NCBI GenBank assembly: GCA_011763485.2
Contig: JAANSK020295933.1
Coordinates: 1-30,876, forward strand
DNA from: Isoetes engelmannii
Lineage: Eukaryota; Streptophyta; Lycopodiopsida; Isoetales; Isoetaceae
DNA length: 30,876 bases
Direction of reading: 5' to 3'
Shown here: in pieces, positions 21,546 through 30,876 of the stretch
Layout of the letters: each line of letters begins with the position of its first letter
Position numbering within the stretch: the stretch's first letter is position 1
Position numbers and translations under genes: made by a program
The notes under the pieces: generated by a model
The model's database searches: none
Told to the model about the DNA's origin: nothing
What the model saw: only the letters and a program-made list of their open reading frames with translations

Positions 21546-21607
21546 TTCCCTTTCTCATTTGTCGACTTGCTTTACGAACAAGTCTTTGTTTCGAAGATTT
21601 AGTCACA

Positions 21608-21800
21608 CTTAACTCATTCTAGCATCTAGCAGGAGTGATCCTTCTAAGCTAACTAACAAGATGCATCATACTCATTCTAAGCACGCAAGCTAGTCAATAT
21701 AAACTCACTCTAATCTAGCAAGCATGACATATCATACTCATTTTAGCTAGCGAGTAGTCACATCTTACTCATTCTAAGCTAACAATCAAGACAAACTTTA
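21608..21800. repeat. Degenerate repeats of a tactcattctaagct-like word
   Basis: At least six imperfect copies of (ta)ctcattctaagct/agc recur every 25-45 bases, mixed with ctagcaag words. The spacing is irregular, so this is a decayed satellite-like or composition-driven patch rather than a clean array. Confidence 0.45.
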
Positions 21801-21819
21801 CTCAAGCCGGAGGTAAAGC

Positions 21820-22200
21820 TTATTCTTCATCATTATCATCATCCTTACCCTCCGTAGCAACAAGTTCTCTTAACTGAGAACCCACATCGCCTGGGATCAC
21901 CATGGTTGAAGGCATCCTGTCAAGGCCGTAGCCAAAGGCAATGTTGAATCGGAAAAGAGAATCTTTATTTATAGACAAGAATACAAGAATACAAAGAGCA
22001 GGTTCAAGTGCTTAGCAAAGACTAGAGTTGAACCGGAATGATTTGTGAAATGATAGAGCTTTCCTATATATAGTACCCCTAGCCTTGTGCATGCTCGCCA
22101 CTCAGCCCCGCATGTTCGCCACTTGGCTAGTATGCATGCTCATAACCTAGCAAGTGTGCATGTTTGCCACTTGAGTATCATGTATCATAATTATCATATA
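21820..22200 (-). other. LTR- or promoter-like stretch with TATA and AATAAA, followed by a short open frame
   Basis: Minus-strand reading shows TACTATATATAGG near 22070 and TATAAATAAA near 21965, in the order of an LTR promoter and polyadenylation signal. A frame open from 22011 to a TAA at 21820-21822 encodes about 63 residues, ending with an acidic tail (KDDDNDEE). It may be the end of one LTR plus leader of an unidentified retroelement, or a host terminal exon. No second LTR copy was found in the window. Confidence 0.35.
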
Positions 22201-22204
22201 TACA

Positions 22205-22319
22205 ATAGTAGTACGAATGTTAACGTCTAGAGCGTGCATCAAGATGGTCGTGGGTTCAAATTTTTTTAATGACAAGTGACGTATGACATCTATTTTGTAT
22301 TTCCATACGTATAACCATG
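22205..22319 (+). repeat. tRNA-like SINE fragment (candidate)
   Basis: A good Pol III B box (GGGTTCAAATT, 22252-22262) follows the tRNA-like words gtctagagcg and ggtcgtgggttcaaat. The A box is weak. The piece abuts the broken 3' end of the gypsy element on its right. Confidence 0.3.
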
Positions 22320-24690
22320 ACACTACCCGGTAGAAGAATGTACCGAGTTATTGGAAGCAAACTCCGCAAAATACAAGAAATCAACCCAAATTCTGCTGAT
22401 AATTAATGAAACACCGAAGACATTGCTCCAACAGTTGATTTGTGCATTCTGTTTGACCATCACTCTGAGGATGATAGCTCGAGGAGAGTTTACAAAAAAA
22501 ACTTGAGGAGCTTGAGCAAGTGTTCCAAAACTTCGAGACAAACTGCGACTCACGATCACTAATGATGTCATCTGGAAGACCATGATGTCTGAATACTTTG
22601 CGCATAATCAGATCTGATGTCTCCTTGTTTTTTATAGTCATTGTGCGTGGAAGGAAATGTGCCATCTTAGGAATCGATCCACTACGGTGAGAATGGCATC
22701 AAACCCTAAATGGATTTCCACGGACCTTCTGGGACTGGCAGTGGTTGCAACAAACCATACGGGCGATGTCGAAGCATCTTAGACCGACAACACACATCAC
22801 AAGTGCGAATAGTCTTCAACAAAACTGCGAAGCCGAGGCCACCCCAGTGCTTCCGAGTAACCAACTCGAGTATCTTGTGGACTCCAAAGTGTCCACCCAT
22901 CTGTGTGTCATGACAATACTGTAGAATTTGCAGACGAGCAGGGCCATCAAGAATGTACAAAAGATTATTACAAAAAAGCAACCCATCATTCCAGCTGAAC
23001 TGATTATAATATGTGCGAGAATTCTTGGACCTCGATCAAGAAGCACGTTCTGGAACAATATGATCCAAGATGTCATGTGCAAAAACATCTGTACTGACAT
23101 CTGTACGGATGGAATCAAGAAGGCTTGAATCTGTGGGTGCTTCAAAGACATTTAGCTGCAAGTAGTCGAAGGCGATCGAGACCCAAAAGGACCTGTTTCT
23201 GATGCTCAAAGGCAGGATCACCTGGATGAGATGTAAGATATGAGCGTCGAGATAGCGCATCTGCATTTCCTTGTTGCGAACCTGGGCGAAGTGTGATAAA
23301 AAAATTGAAACGTGTCAGGAACTGTGCCCAACAAGCCTGGCGCCGATTCAGGACTCGAGCATTTTGGAAGTAATTGAGGTTCTTGTGATCATTATAGACA
23401 ATGATCTGATGAGGAGAACCCTCCTGAACTTATGCCACTGCTCAAAGGAATCCACAATGACAAGAAGTTCTTTGTCATGGATCTCGTAAATGATTTCTGC
23501 AACTTTAACTTTCCGTGAATAAAATGCGACGGGATGTTGTTGCCCATCATCCTCAATCTGTGACAGAACACTCCCCAGTGCAAAATCAGATGCATCCGCT
23601 TCCACAATGAAAGGCTTGGTTGTATCAACATGCAACAAAATAGGGGCAGATGTAAAGGCTTTTTTCAAACTGTCGAAGGCTTCCATTGTTTCTGAAGTCC
23701 ATGTAAATGATTGATTCTTCTGTGTAAGATGTGTGAAATGTAACACGATCCTTGAGTAATTCTTGATGAACTTCCGATAAAGATTTGTAAATCCCAACAA
23801 ACAATGCACATCCGCACTAAACATGGTGTCTGCCAGTCTAAAGCAGTTCGAACCTTTGCTGGATCCATAGAAATTCCATCTGGTGAAATCACATACCCCA
23901 AAAACTCTACTTGATTGCGGTCAAAACTGGACTTCTCCAACTTAGCGTAAAGACCGTACTCCCTTAATCATTGCAGAACTTAACGAACATGGGCATCATG
24001 CTCTTCCTGAGTTCTTGGTTAAATCAGGATGTCATTCAGATAAACTATCATGAAATTGTCAAGAAAATCTCGAAAAACATCATTTGCCATATGCTGAAAT
24101 ACTGCTGGTGCGTTTGTGAGACCAAAGGGCATAACTATACATTCGAAGTGTTTATATTGAGTGCGAAAGGCAATCTTCCACTCGTCTCCTGGGCGGATCC
24201 GAACAAGATTATATGCACCTCGAAGATCCAGCTTGTGAAGTATTTAGCTCCATTAAGTCGCTCCGAAGGACTTAAAATTAGAGGAAAAGCATATCTGTTT
24301 CGGATGGTGACCTTGTTTAAGCCTTGGTAATCCACGACCAAATGAGGAGAACCATCCTTTTTAACAAAGAAGATAGGTGCACCAGCAGGGGATCTAGAAT
24401 GTCGAATAGATCCATTTGCCAAATTTTCATCAATATAACCTTGGAAAACCTCGAGCTCTGGTGGCGAATTATAATTTGGTCCCCATGGTGGTTCTTTCCC
24501 CGGCTGCAGGTCAATTGGACAATCATATGGCCGATGCTCTGGCTGGAAGTGTACTGGGCTTCACCTTGTCAAAAACATCTGAAAAAGTCCTGGTATTTTG
24601 CCGGAAGTTGAGTCTCTGACTTCTATGGGTTCGAACATGGAGTTGCTAATACCGCAAATAGGAACATCCCCTCCTTTCATCCTTCTTTGC
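22320..24690 (-). mobile_element. Ty3/gypsy element G1: reverse transcriptase, RNase H, integrase (broken)
   Basis: Parts on the minus strand: reverse transcriptase start (about 24690-24135: SIRHSRSPAGAPIFFVKKDG, VVDYQGLNKVTIRNRY), palm and thumb (to about 23830), RNase H (about 23820-23350: PFIVEADASDFALGSVLSQ, HDKELLVIVDSFEQW), integrase zinc-binding domain (22981-22706, GGHFGVHKILELV) and integrase core (22665-22323, HGLPDDIISDRESQFVSKFW, SSYHPQSDGQTE). Phrases such as LLQPLPVPEGPWKSI point to a chromovirus-like Ty3/gypsy lineage; a chromodomain is not seen. It lacks gag and is broken in about ten or more places. It is an old fossil. Confidence 0.9.
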
Positions 24691-24697
24691 ATAATAT

Positions 24698-27600
24698 TCA
24701 TACAAAAATAGCTGAGATCTGATGAGAGGCTGGTCCTATAGAAATGAGGGACTTTGATGTACTATCCTTCTGATGTAATAGCTCCAGAAGTCTCTTCCAA
24801 AAAGCTGCGACGAACTGAGGCCTTCGATCACTGACGATAGTATCTGGCAATCCATGAAGTTTGACAACTTCACGAAAAAAGAGATCAGTTGTGCCTTCGT
24901 TGGTGATGGTGACACTGCAATGAATAAAATGATCCATCTTGGAGAAGCGATCAACAACGACCATGATGGCATCATGACCCTGAGAGAGTGACAGTTCTAG
25001 AATAAAATCCACAAATATACTCTTCCAAGGTCTATCTGGAATAGGCAGTGGCTGAAGAAGACCATGAGGAATATGTCTCGGAACCTTCGCTCGATTAGCA
25101 GATATCACAGAAATGGATGAAAACCTCAACATAGCGGTGACCACTAATACTCTCATCTAATGAGTTCAAGACATTTGGCTACTCCGAAGTGTTCGGCCAT
25201 GGGTGAGTCATGGCAAGCCTGAAGAACCCAAAGCCTAGGGGCACCATCTGGAATATACAGAAGCCCATCGTGGAATAAGAGTCCATCTCGAATCTCGAAA
25301 CGATCATAGCGACCGCATCTGCCGAGAAGATGATGCTGCGCCTAGATGTGAAAAAACATCTTGGGCCAATGGATCAAATGGGAGAGATGCACGAATAGAC
25401 TCCAACAAGGTTGTATTATGAGGCCTCTCGAACAGAGTGATGGTCATAAACTGGAACCGATCGGGCTCAGGCATGACCTGTGACTGTTGATCAAATGCAG
25501 GATCACCCGGCTTAGGCTCAAAGTAGGAGCGTCAAGACAAGGCAACCAGCTTCCCTTGGAGAGGTCCCGAATGGTAGTTAATCACGAAATCAATGCGTGA
25601 TAATACTTGATCTATGGTTGAACACTCGAGCAGACTGAAAGTATTTTAGAGTTTGGTGATCTGTATAAATTGTGATCGTATGAGGGGACACTTTCAAAAA
25701 AAACGTCTTCACTCCTCGAAAGAATCGACTATTGCCAACAACTCCTTGTCATGTATCGGATAGTTGATTTCGGCAGCATGGAACTTCCGCGGGTCATAGG
25801 TGATCGAATTCAATTCACGGTCATCCCCATCCTGTGACAGAATACCGCCCAGAGCAAAATCAGAAGCATCTGCTTCGACAACATATGGGCGTGAAGGATC
25901 TGCATAAGCAAGAACTGGTGCCGTGGTGAAAGCATACTTCAGGGTCACAAAAGCGAATTCTGCTACTGGATCAGGACATGGAACAGAGATAGGAACTAGA
26001 ATATGAACGAGCGCAGAATCAGAGGCCCATGATACTTTACGAACTGGAATAAATGTTAATGCTAAGGTAAGAACTGTAGATGAGCTGGGACTGGGGCAAG
26101 ATCAACAAAACAAAATGATATAGAACGGTAATCAATCTGTGGGTTATGAAATTCAAGCCAAGGAAGACCCAAGACCATTGGTGCATGTGGGCTGGCGATG
26201 AGATTGAAGGAAATGCTGCAGGAAGCTCCCTCAAATAGAACCCGCAGGGGTGCAATACATTCTGTCACTGTGCTCAAGGAGATCTCACGTCCATCAATCA
26301 CCCCGACAGAACTAGGATGCTCTACTATGCTTCTAGGAATGGCGTGCTTACTAGCAAACGTGTTATCCATAAAGGAAGCATTTGCATCAGTATCGACTTG
26401 CGCCAATGCATTCATGACCTCTGACTCTAATGATATAGAGATAAAGAACTCCTTACTGACGTCATCTGATGGAATATACCCTTCATTATGTGTGGAAGGA
26501 GTCTGCAAAATAGCGGCCAACCGTCGAGAGACTCCTACTACTCGGACAGGCTCCTGAAGTTTTTCAACTGATTTGAGTACTTCACGGGACATCCACGAGC
26601 AATATGTCTGGTCCCTCTGCAATAAAGACATAAATTAGCTTCTCTTCAGCACTGTCTTTCAGCAGCAAACAAGGGCCCTCGAACCACACGATCAATCTGC
26701 ATGGGCATTGGACCTTTTGGCTCAGAAGTGCCAGATGGAGCAGAGACTGGTGCTACAAGTGCTTTTGAGGAAAAGTCTGATGACGTCTTTCCTGTCTGCG
26801 CTCAAATAGGCGAATGTCACAATGAACTGCAAATCTGATAGCTTCTTCTAGCATTTTGAGGTCCTCCATAGACAACAACATATCTTTGACATCTTCGCGG
26901 AGGCCTCTTCGAAAACAATAACGGAGAGCATCATCATCCCAAGCTGTGTCTATGGCAATTTGACGAAACTCTGAAGCATAAACAGAGGTCGGACGTGAAC
27001 CTTGTCTTGGATTGCTAAGCTTAGTAACTGTCGTGCATGGACGATCTGTATCTTTAAAATATGCCTCGAGTTCAGTAGTGAAAGCAGAAAAATCCTGCAA
27101 TTCTGGGGTTCCTCTCTCTAGCAATGGGGCAAACCAACTTAAAGCATGTATCTTTAAAATATGCCTCGAGTTCAGTAGTGAAAGCAGAAAAATCCTGCAA
27201 TTCTGGGGCTCCTCTCTCCAGCAATGGGGCAAACCAACTTAAAGCTGGCCCTATAAGGAGAGAACCAAGCAATCCAACTTGCTCTTGAGATGTGGGATAT
27301 CTATGAGGATGGAGCTGAATCACAAGCCGGCTGATTCCAAAAGTTGCGAAGCTTGGCAGAGAGAACCAACCAATCCAACTTGCCCTTGAGATGTGGGATA
27401 TCTATGAGGATGGAGTTGAATCACAAGCCGATTGATTCAAAAATTTGCAAAGCTTGACCCGAGTGCCATCAAACTTCTCTGGCAAGTTAATCTTAGGCTC
27501 TGATGTCCTCAATCCAGAGATAGAGGTTGACTCATGAGAAGTAATCCATTCCCTGAGCTCCGTATTATCTAATTGCAACTGCTGACACACTTGCACCAGC

Positions 27601-27730
27601 TGCTGGACCTGCTCTAACAAGGATGGAACCTCCTCCTCCGTAGTAACAAAAGCATCAAATATGGACAAAATAATTCTTAGGATCAGGGCAGGCAAGAACC
27701 AGTAAGGGATTATAGTTCAAACTGTTATGA
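24698..27730 (-). mobile_element. Ty3/gypsy element G2: gag, protease, RNase H, integrase (broken)
   Basis: Parts on the minus strand: gag (about 27695-26753: coiled-coil-like N-terminus, EPKINLPEKFDGT, SWFAPLLERG, SVYASEFRQIA, DIRLFERRQERR), protease (about 26631-26037, MVLGLPWLEFHNPQIDY), RNase H (about 25948-25640, RPYVVEADASDFALGGILSQ) and integrase (about 25500-24698, LLQPLPIPDRPWKSIFVDF, HGLPDTIVSDRRPQFVAAFW). The lineage is the same broad one as G1 but the copy is separate, since its RNase H and integrase differ from those of G1. The gag region contains short local tandem repeats. It is incomplete, with about ten breaks, and old. Confidence 0.88.
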
Positions 27731-28070
27731 ACCTATGGAAAAAACAAGGAAATACATGGAAAATATGCATGAAATACGCGAACAATCGGCAAGAATCTGA
27801 TATATGATCAATAAATCAGGAATACAATGGTATGAAGCAAGCAGGAACACAAGATTGATGCCTAGAAGGCTCAAGACTGGTGTTGATTGGAATGGGTTGA
27901 CAAGAACGAGGCTCCTTTATATATATGTATACCAACGGTCCAGATCGTGCCACTCCAAAGGATGAGATATTGCCAAGTGTCGTACATGCACATAGGTTCT
28001 AGAATCTTCTAGGATTTTCTGGAAGCTGCCGCACATATGAGAAAGATGCAAGAGAATACCACCAAAGAGA
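27725..28070 (-). repeat. LTR-like region upstream of G2
   Basis: It lies directly 5' of the G2 gag. Minus-strand reading shows a TATA-like ACATATATATAAAGG near 27920 and ends near ttcataaca just before gag, as expected of a 5' LTR. I found no matching 3' copy, so the outer border is a guess. Confidence 0.45.
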
Positions 28071-28160
28071 TTAAGTAGTGCACTTGGTTAAAATATGTGG
28101 CTTGCAGTTAAAAGGTTATTAGTTCAAACCTTGCCTTGTGTAATTGTTTTTTTTGGCGTC
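28068..28160 (+). repeat. tRNA-derived SINE head (candidate)
   Basis: TAGTGCACTTGG (28076-28087) matches a Pol III A box, and AGTTCAAACC (28121-28130) a B box 33 nt further on, followed by a T-run near 28146. This is the layout of a tRNA-derived SINE 5' end. No tail or target duplication was defined. Confidence 0.45.
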
Positions 28161-28198
28161 CATGTGACAACCATCTTTTGTACATACGAGTATAATGC

Positions 28199-29356
28199 TC
28201 ATATAATACGAATATCCGTATGGTCGTCACAACTATGTGTTTGGCTATGGCAACCCCGAGTGATTGTCCCTCCAGATACGTAAGAAAGATGAAGGTGACA
28301 CATGCTTACCACCACGACAATGTCAACTTCTTGATGTATATCTTTCTTGGTCAGCACGGAGGGCGGCTTCAATATAATTTTCATTGTCTCTTGAGTGGTC
28401 TTCTTCGATTTATGTGGCAAAGTCTCAGCATTCTCATTCACATACATTGCAAAAATGTTATCTGCTGCCGAAGTATGAGACCTCAACTTCATTGAGCCTG
28501 AATTTCCATGCTCAGATATACTCGGTGTCCCTGCATAAAATTCTTCTTCCACTTGTAGAAGATCGACAAAGCTATATCATAAGCCAGTTGCCATGCCTGT
28601 TGACATACCTCCTTATTATTAAGCATTACTTTGTCAACTTGACCATTAACAGCACACAAATCAAGCATGTTATAGACAAAATGTAATTCGATCAAAAGAC
28701 TTTATGTTCAAGTAAAAGGTCCTAAAATACTTGCATGAAGACTTCAGGAAGTCCTTCACTGCTTGCTCGGACGTCTTCTTGGCACATTTGGAAGATTTAT
28801 TCGTTTGTTTTGCTCGTTGTTTGTTGCTATTGTATGCTCGTTTAAAATGGTTCCTCGTGGCCTTAAATGCCTCGTCAACACCCTTCTGCAGGAGATTAGA
28901 CAGAGGGATCTCGCCCACCATGACCAAATGTATCTCCCACCAAACTAGGTCGTGCAGCTGAGGCATCTTGATGCAAGCTACACACTTCATTGAAGGGGCA
29001 TATCAAGGACCTCCATCACTGTGGCAGCAATGAACTCTTCGCCTAGAGGCAAACCAAAATAAGAATGGTTTGGGTCTGTGAATATTATTGTACCCATGCC
29101 ATGGGTCGGTCACAACACTCGTGCATTAGCTTGCAAATGCGCTCTATAAAGTCGTCCCTGGTGACGACCTCTTCTGCTGATTTTGCTGGTGGACTTCCAT
29201 CCTAGTAGCTGGGACCTATCAATTTATTTTCTTGATTTGCTTTTTTGGTATGTCAATTGTCGAGTCCTCATATTCTCCTTCGGTCTCAATGTCAGCTGAA
29301 GGCCATCGTATGAAGGCATCATGTAAAAGCTTCAACGTGAAGTTCTCATAATCCAT
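28199..29356 (-). pseudogene. Decayed gene, N-terminal half, DUF7869-type (transposase-like) family (tentative)
   Basis: It starts with MDYENFTLKLL (ATG 29354-29356) and stops after about 45 codons. Further pieces follow in order: EFIAATVMEVLDMPLQ (about 29000), MPQLHDLVWWEIHLVMVGEI and a basic region FKRAYNSNKQRAKQTNKSS (28990-28670), MLDLCAVNGQVDKVMLNNKE then CQQAWQLAYDIALSIFYKWK (28695-28489), and HTSAADNIFAMYVNENAETL to SVLTKKDIHQEVD (28552-28290). The AWQLAY..FYKWKK part looks like a helix-turn-helix. From memory this order fits proteins annotated with DUF7869 in non-seed plants and some animals, many transposon-like. There are at least four frame breaks, and the catalytic-looking C-terminal half is absent. 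Family assignment is tentative; the decay is clear. Confidence 0.55.
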
Positions 29357-29834
29357 TTTTTAATTCTAACCTGGCATCTATTATTTCACGCATATGCCGA
29401 TAGTGATGAGGTGGATTTTAACTAAGGTGTCTTTTTCGTTTCATTTATGTAAACAAATGTCAAAGCACTTAATAATTGTACCACAAACAAACTAACAAAA
29501 AGTGAGCAAGCAATGATGTAAAACCATGCCTAATGCTACAACCCATATTGCTACAACCCATAACATAGGGGCAATCCATATGCCTTTGCACCTTATTAGA
29601 ATTATGTTACCACTACTAAATCATAACCATTGAACACTACATCGTGCAAGGCAGGACATTCAAGTGGTCCCCGAGCTTACAATTTTTTGTACATCCTTAT
29701 ATCTTCGTAGACAAAATTATACATATAATATACATGCTACTATCTACCGGACACAGGTTCCTTTCACAATATGTTTTGATGTGCTTTCTTTAGTCCTTCA
29801 TTATGTCTTTAGAACAAAAAGTTGCAGCTGTATA
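29357..29834. other. AT-rich spacer
   Basis: No recognisable gene. A 15-bp direct repeat (tgctacaacccata twice, near 29536-29565) is the only structure noted. Confidence 0.45.
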
Positions 29835-30876
29835 TTATTTAACTATTGAGCATGCACAAGCTCGTGGGCTTGCAGAGACACTTATGACGTTTTTGAGATA
29901 TTGTTGATAGTGTACTTCCGCTGTATCTTCACTTTGAAGATGACCAGCCAATAATATGGAAGGTACTTCAGTTTGATATGCTTCCACATCATGGGACATA
30001 GGAAGGGTTAAAAAGAACAAACAATGTAAGCCAAGTAAAGGGAACCAGATAAGTCTACTATAGATGCAGTGTCGTGGTTGGATCTCGACCATTTCGATTT
30101 GAGCCTTGAACGGCCATGATCCACCTCCATATGACAATACATCCACATTGTTTATTCTCTTTGCCTTGTATCCTCCAATAATACTATTGGGGTACTTGCC
30201 TCCTCCTTTCTTCCATGTCTCCCAACCCTCTTGGTTTTGGAAGCCCGAGAATGGGTAAATCAATGCAACCCAAGGAATATAGCTTGAAGGAAATAAGCCA
30301 CCATAATAAGCCAGAAGATTGTTGGCTTATTGTTAATGGAAAAGTATATAATGTACTTCATGGTATGTGAGAAGATCTTATGCTTTATATGTTTTGAATC
30401 TTATGATCAATTTATTCCATTTGTACCAAATTTTTTTGTATCCTCCAATAATAACTACTGGGCTACTTGCCTCCTCCTTTCTTCCATGTCTCCCAACCCT
30501 TTTGGTTTTGGAAGCTCGGGAATGGTAAATCAATGCAACCTAAGGAATATAGCTTGAAGGAAATAAGTCACCGTAATAAGCCAGAAGATTGTTGGCTTAT
30601 TGTTAATGGAAAAATATATAATGTACTTCATGGTATGTGAGAAGATCTTATGCTTTGTATGTTTTGGATCTTATGATCAATTTATTCCATTTGTACCAAA
30701 TTTTATCATCACCTTTTACTTTTTTGAAGGAAGGTTCAAGAGTGGATGCATCCCATAGAGTGGCAGCGTAGCATGCATCCAACTGCCCATTCTGTGCACC
30801 AACATCTGTCACCGCCACCATCTGTTGGTAATCCATAGACCACCTCATGAACCATCCCTTACAGTGCTCTTGCCAT
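29835..30876 (-). CDS. Unrecognised multi-exon gene, C-terminal part (runs off the right edge)
   Basis: A coherent minus-strand frame at about 30315-29835 encodes roughly 160 residues ending in a stop. Landmarks: SSYIPWVALIYPFSGF, GWETWKKGGGKYPNS, INNVDVLSYGGGSWPFKA, LGLHCLFFLTLPMSHDVEAY and YLKNVISVSAS. An upstream frame at 30876 to about 30705 encodes CYAATLWDASTLEPSFKK and KGDDKIW, with a possible GTACAA donor just after. A splice joining them is likely, but the exact acceptor (near 30315) is uncertain. The Gly-Gly-Gly, Trp and Asn pattern looks like a folded domain, but I cannot name the family. It lies on the same strand as, and upstream of, the decayed gene at 28.2-29.4 kb, so it could be the C-terminal half of a relative. 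Confidence 0.5.
30166..30705 (-). repeat. 270-bp tandem duplication spanning intron end and exon start
   Basis: Copies at about 30166-30435 and 30436-30705 are over 95% alike by eye. Each holds the last part of the putative intron and the first 45 or so codons of the downstream exon (QNQ-x-GWETWKKGGGK). The copy farther from the stop ends its frame early, so only the proximal one looks usable. Confidence 0.9.

Noticed and set aside
29664-29849. Plus-strand frame of 61 codons in the AT-rich spacer
   Set aside because: Composition-driven, no domain, and it overlaps the end of the coherent minus-strand frame.
1-30876. CRISPR arrays, rRNA, intact tRNA genes, bacterial-type operons
   Set aside because: None seen. 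The tRNA-like boxes are incomplete and fit SINE heads; the gene structure is eukaryotic.

Overview
The window is nuclear DNA of a land plant. Two host genes with canonical GT..AG introns sit in a background of plant-type retroelements: L1-like LINEs with a zinc-binding C-terminus, and Ty3/gypsy elements. The decayed gene at 28.2-29.4 kb is of a kind I associate from memory with ferns, lycophytes and bryophytes. A non-seed plant is therefore my best guess, but the species is not determined.

Layout, left to right. Positions 1-3928 (-) hold the 5' part of a PPWD1/CYP71-type WD40-cyclophilin gene. I could place nine exons with frame-consistent splice junctions; the gene runs off the left edge before its cyclophilin domain. 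From 4171 to about 17420 (+) lies an old Ty3/gypsy-like array with three LTR copies and gag-type internal sequence. It has been enlarged by a nearly full-length L1-type LINE on the minus strand (about 4913-10828), a large inverted repeat (11261-12170), a GC-rich hairpin-bearing insert (15333-15980) and a second LINE fragment (16280-17100). Positions 17843-19097 (-) hold an intact two-exon short-chain dehydrogenase/reductase gene.

From 19.2 to 22.3 kb the sequence is mostly non-coding, with small tandem repeats and an LTR/promoter-like stretch. From 22320 to about 28070 (-) lie two adjacent, broken Ty3/gypsy elements with separate integrase regions. From 28.2 kb to the right edge (-) there is a decayed gene with a conserved-looking N-terminal module, then the C-terminal part of a further unrecognised gene. 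The first part of that gene's last exon has been copied in a 270-bp tandem duplication.

The host genes do not form a pathway. PPWD1 homologues act in the nucleus with chromatin or the spliceosome, and the SDR is a soluble NAD(P)-dependent oxidoreductase. The most interesting points are the inverted repeat whose two arms encode near-identical peptides, the ATGA overlap joining the two LINE reading frames, the duplicated splice acceptor in PPWD1, and the exon duplication at the right edge. I found no clearly new functional system. Most of the window is repeat-driven remodelling around two ordinary genes.
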